Shown here piece by piece: positions 63,330 through 64,000 of a DNA stretch of 64,000 bases. The notes under the pieces were generated by a model. That model had not been told where the DNA came from. It saw only the letters and a list, made by a program, of their open reading frames with translations, and did not search any database. The DNA is taken from positions 267,480-331,479 of the forward strand of contig JAVKOQ010000027.1 of NCBI GenBank assembly GCA_031835245.1, read 5' to 3'. This DNA comes from Balamuthia mandrillaris (Eukaryota; Discosea; Longamoebia; Balamuthiidae). Positions within the stretch are counted from its first letter, which is position 1, and the number at the start of each line of letters is the position of its first letter. Position numbers and translations under genes: made by a program.

Positions 63330-63830
63330 TTTACTCACCACTTTCTTCAAACCACAGTCCTAGCTACTTTACCTCCTTAACACATTTCATAGCTTCTCCA
63401 CTCTTGAAAGTGAGCCTTTTTTCCTTATAGTAGCACCACTAATTTCTTTGCATTGAACTGAAGTCCCAGAGCATTCACTGTCTCCACTGCCACATTTAAA
63501 AGGATCAACAGCCACCACAAATCATCTTCAAACATTCCTTGCTTTATCTCCTCTTTCCTTCTCCTCTGTTACTTGTAGCTTTCTTGCCATCACATCAATA
63601 TACACATTGAACAAGAAGGGATACAAAACTCCTCCCTCTTTTTACCAGAAATTCCTTAGAGAGCTGCCTATCTATGCAAATAACACTTATCATACCATGG
63701 TACCACTCTGCAATGATGCTCGCTGCTGCTTCTTCTGCTCCTTTTTTGTGTGATGTCCTTGCAAGGACAAAGTGGGACATCTCATCATAGCTCCCATCCT
63801 CTTTAACTATTAGCACACCTTCAGAGACTC
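63330..63830 (-). mobile_element. LINE RT fragment
   Basis: The minus-strand frames include KKGAEEAAASIIAEWYHGMI and DRQLSKEFLVKRG, aligned with ORF2 of the intact LINE around 53360-53490. Homology continues with stops to about 63330 (matching up to about 53830). 63181-63329 and 63831-64000 show nothing recognisable. Confidence 0.8.
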
Positions 63831-64000
63831 AGGTACATCTCACTCTTTCATCTCTTCAGCAGTAGCAGAAAAATATCTCTACCCAGCATACTGTGAACAC
63901 CATCACACCTTCATCTCCCACATCCACAACATGGAGATCATGTTAGGTAGCAGGTCCACCACTCATGTTACCTGCTGTGCAGCACATATTCAATCAACTG

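Overview
The window is from an intron-rich eukaryotic nuclear genome with compact, mostly single-copy genes. Introns are short (about 50-150 bp, GT-AG) and often carry (CT)n tracts on the sense strand. The gene set (MLO-like membrane protein, BPI-like secreted protein, LST8, TSG101, Ku80, MCCC2, HIBCH, tandem-SAM protein) and the short introns would fit a free-living amoeba (Amoebozoa, Acanthamoeba/Balamuthia-like). That assignment is inference; the DNA alone does not fix the species.

Region 1 (1-48 kb) is a dense housekeeping gene block. In order: tandem-SAM gene (partial, +); BPI/LBP-family secreted protein (-); DDX10/Dbp4 DEAD-box helicase (-); CNOT4 E3 ligase (-); HIBCH (+); OXR1-type LysM/TLDc protein (-); PEX11-like protein (-); MLO-like protein (+); ubiquitin-L40 fusion (-); VPS39/TGFBRAP1-type vacuolar-sorting protein (+); a Glu/Lys-rich hypothetical (-); LST8 (+); TSG101 (+); a small RhoGAP (-); MCCC2 (+); and Ku80 (-). 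Exon chains were followed by eye. In the genes where every exon is listed, exon lengths sum to a multiple of three and splice phases agree.

Mobile elements inside this block form the most unusual system seen. Three loci (21.0-22.2, 41.5-43.9 and 47.3-48.0 kb) derive from one family of eukaryotic TnpB-like (Fanzor) elements. Copy A is bounded by inverted repeats starting TAAGGCGGCG and by an 8-bp target duplication, and keeps only the RuvC-II/zinc-ribbon/RuvC-III part. Copies B and C keep the N-terminal DNA-binding and RuvC-I parts. Copy B ends about 20 bp from the Ku80 stop codon.

Region 2 (48.2-56.0 kb) is a P-loop gene resembling RHS/Crinkler-type proteins. It is split in frame by a complete non-LTR retrotransposon with two intact overlapping ORFs (451 and 1101 aa), a (TAC)n tail and a 12-bp target duplication, which suggests a recent insertion. 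Without the element the host reading frame is continuous.

Region 3 (56-64 kb) is a retroelement graveyard. It holds decayed fragments of the same LINE family, a degraded Ty3/gypsy-like element on the minus strand (gag, protease, RT, integrase, 3' terminal repeat), a separate gag-type zinc knuckle, and inverted copies of the terminal repeat. No host gene was recognised there.
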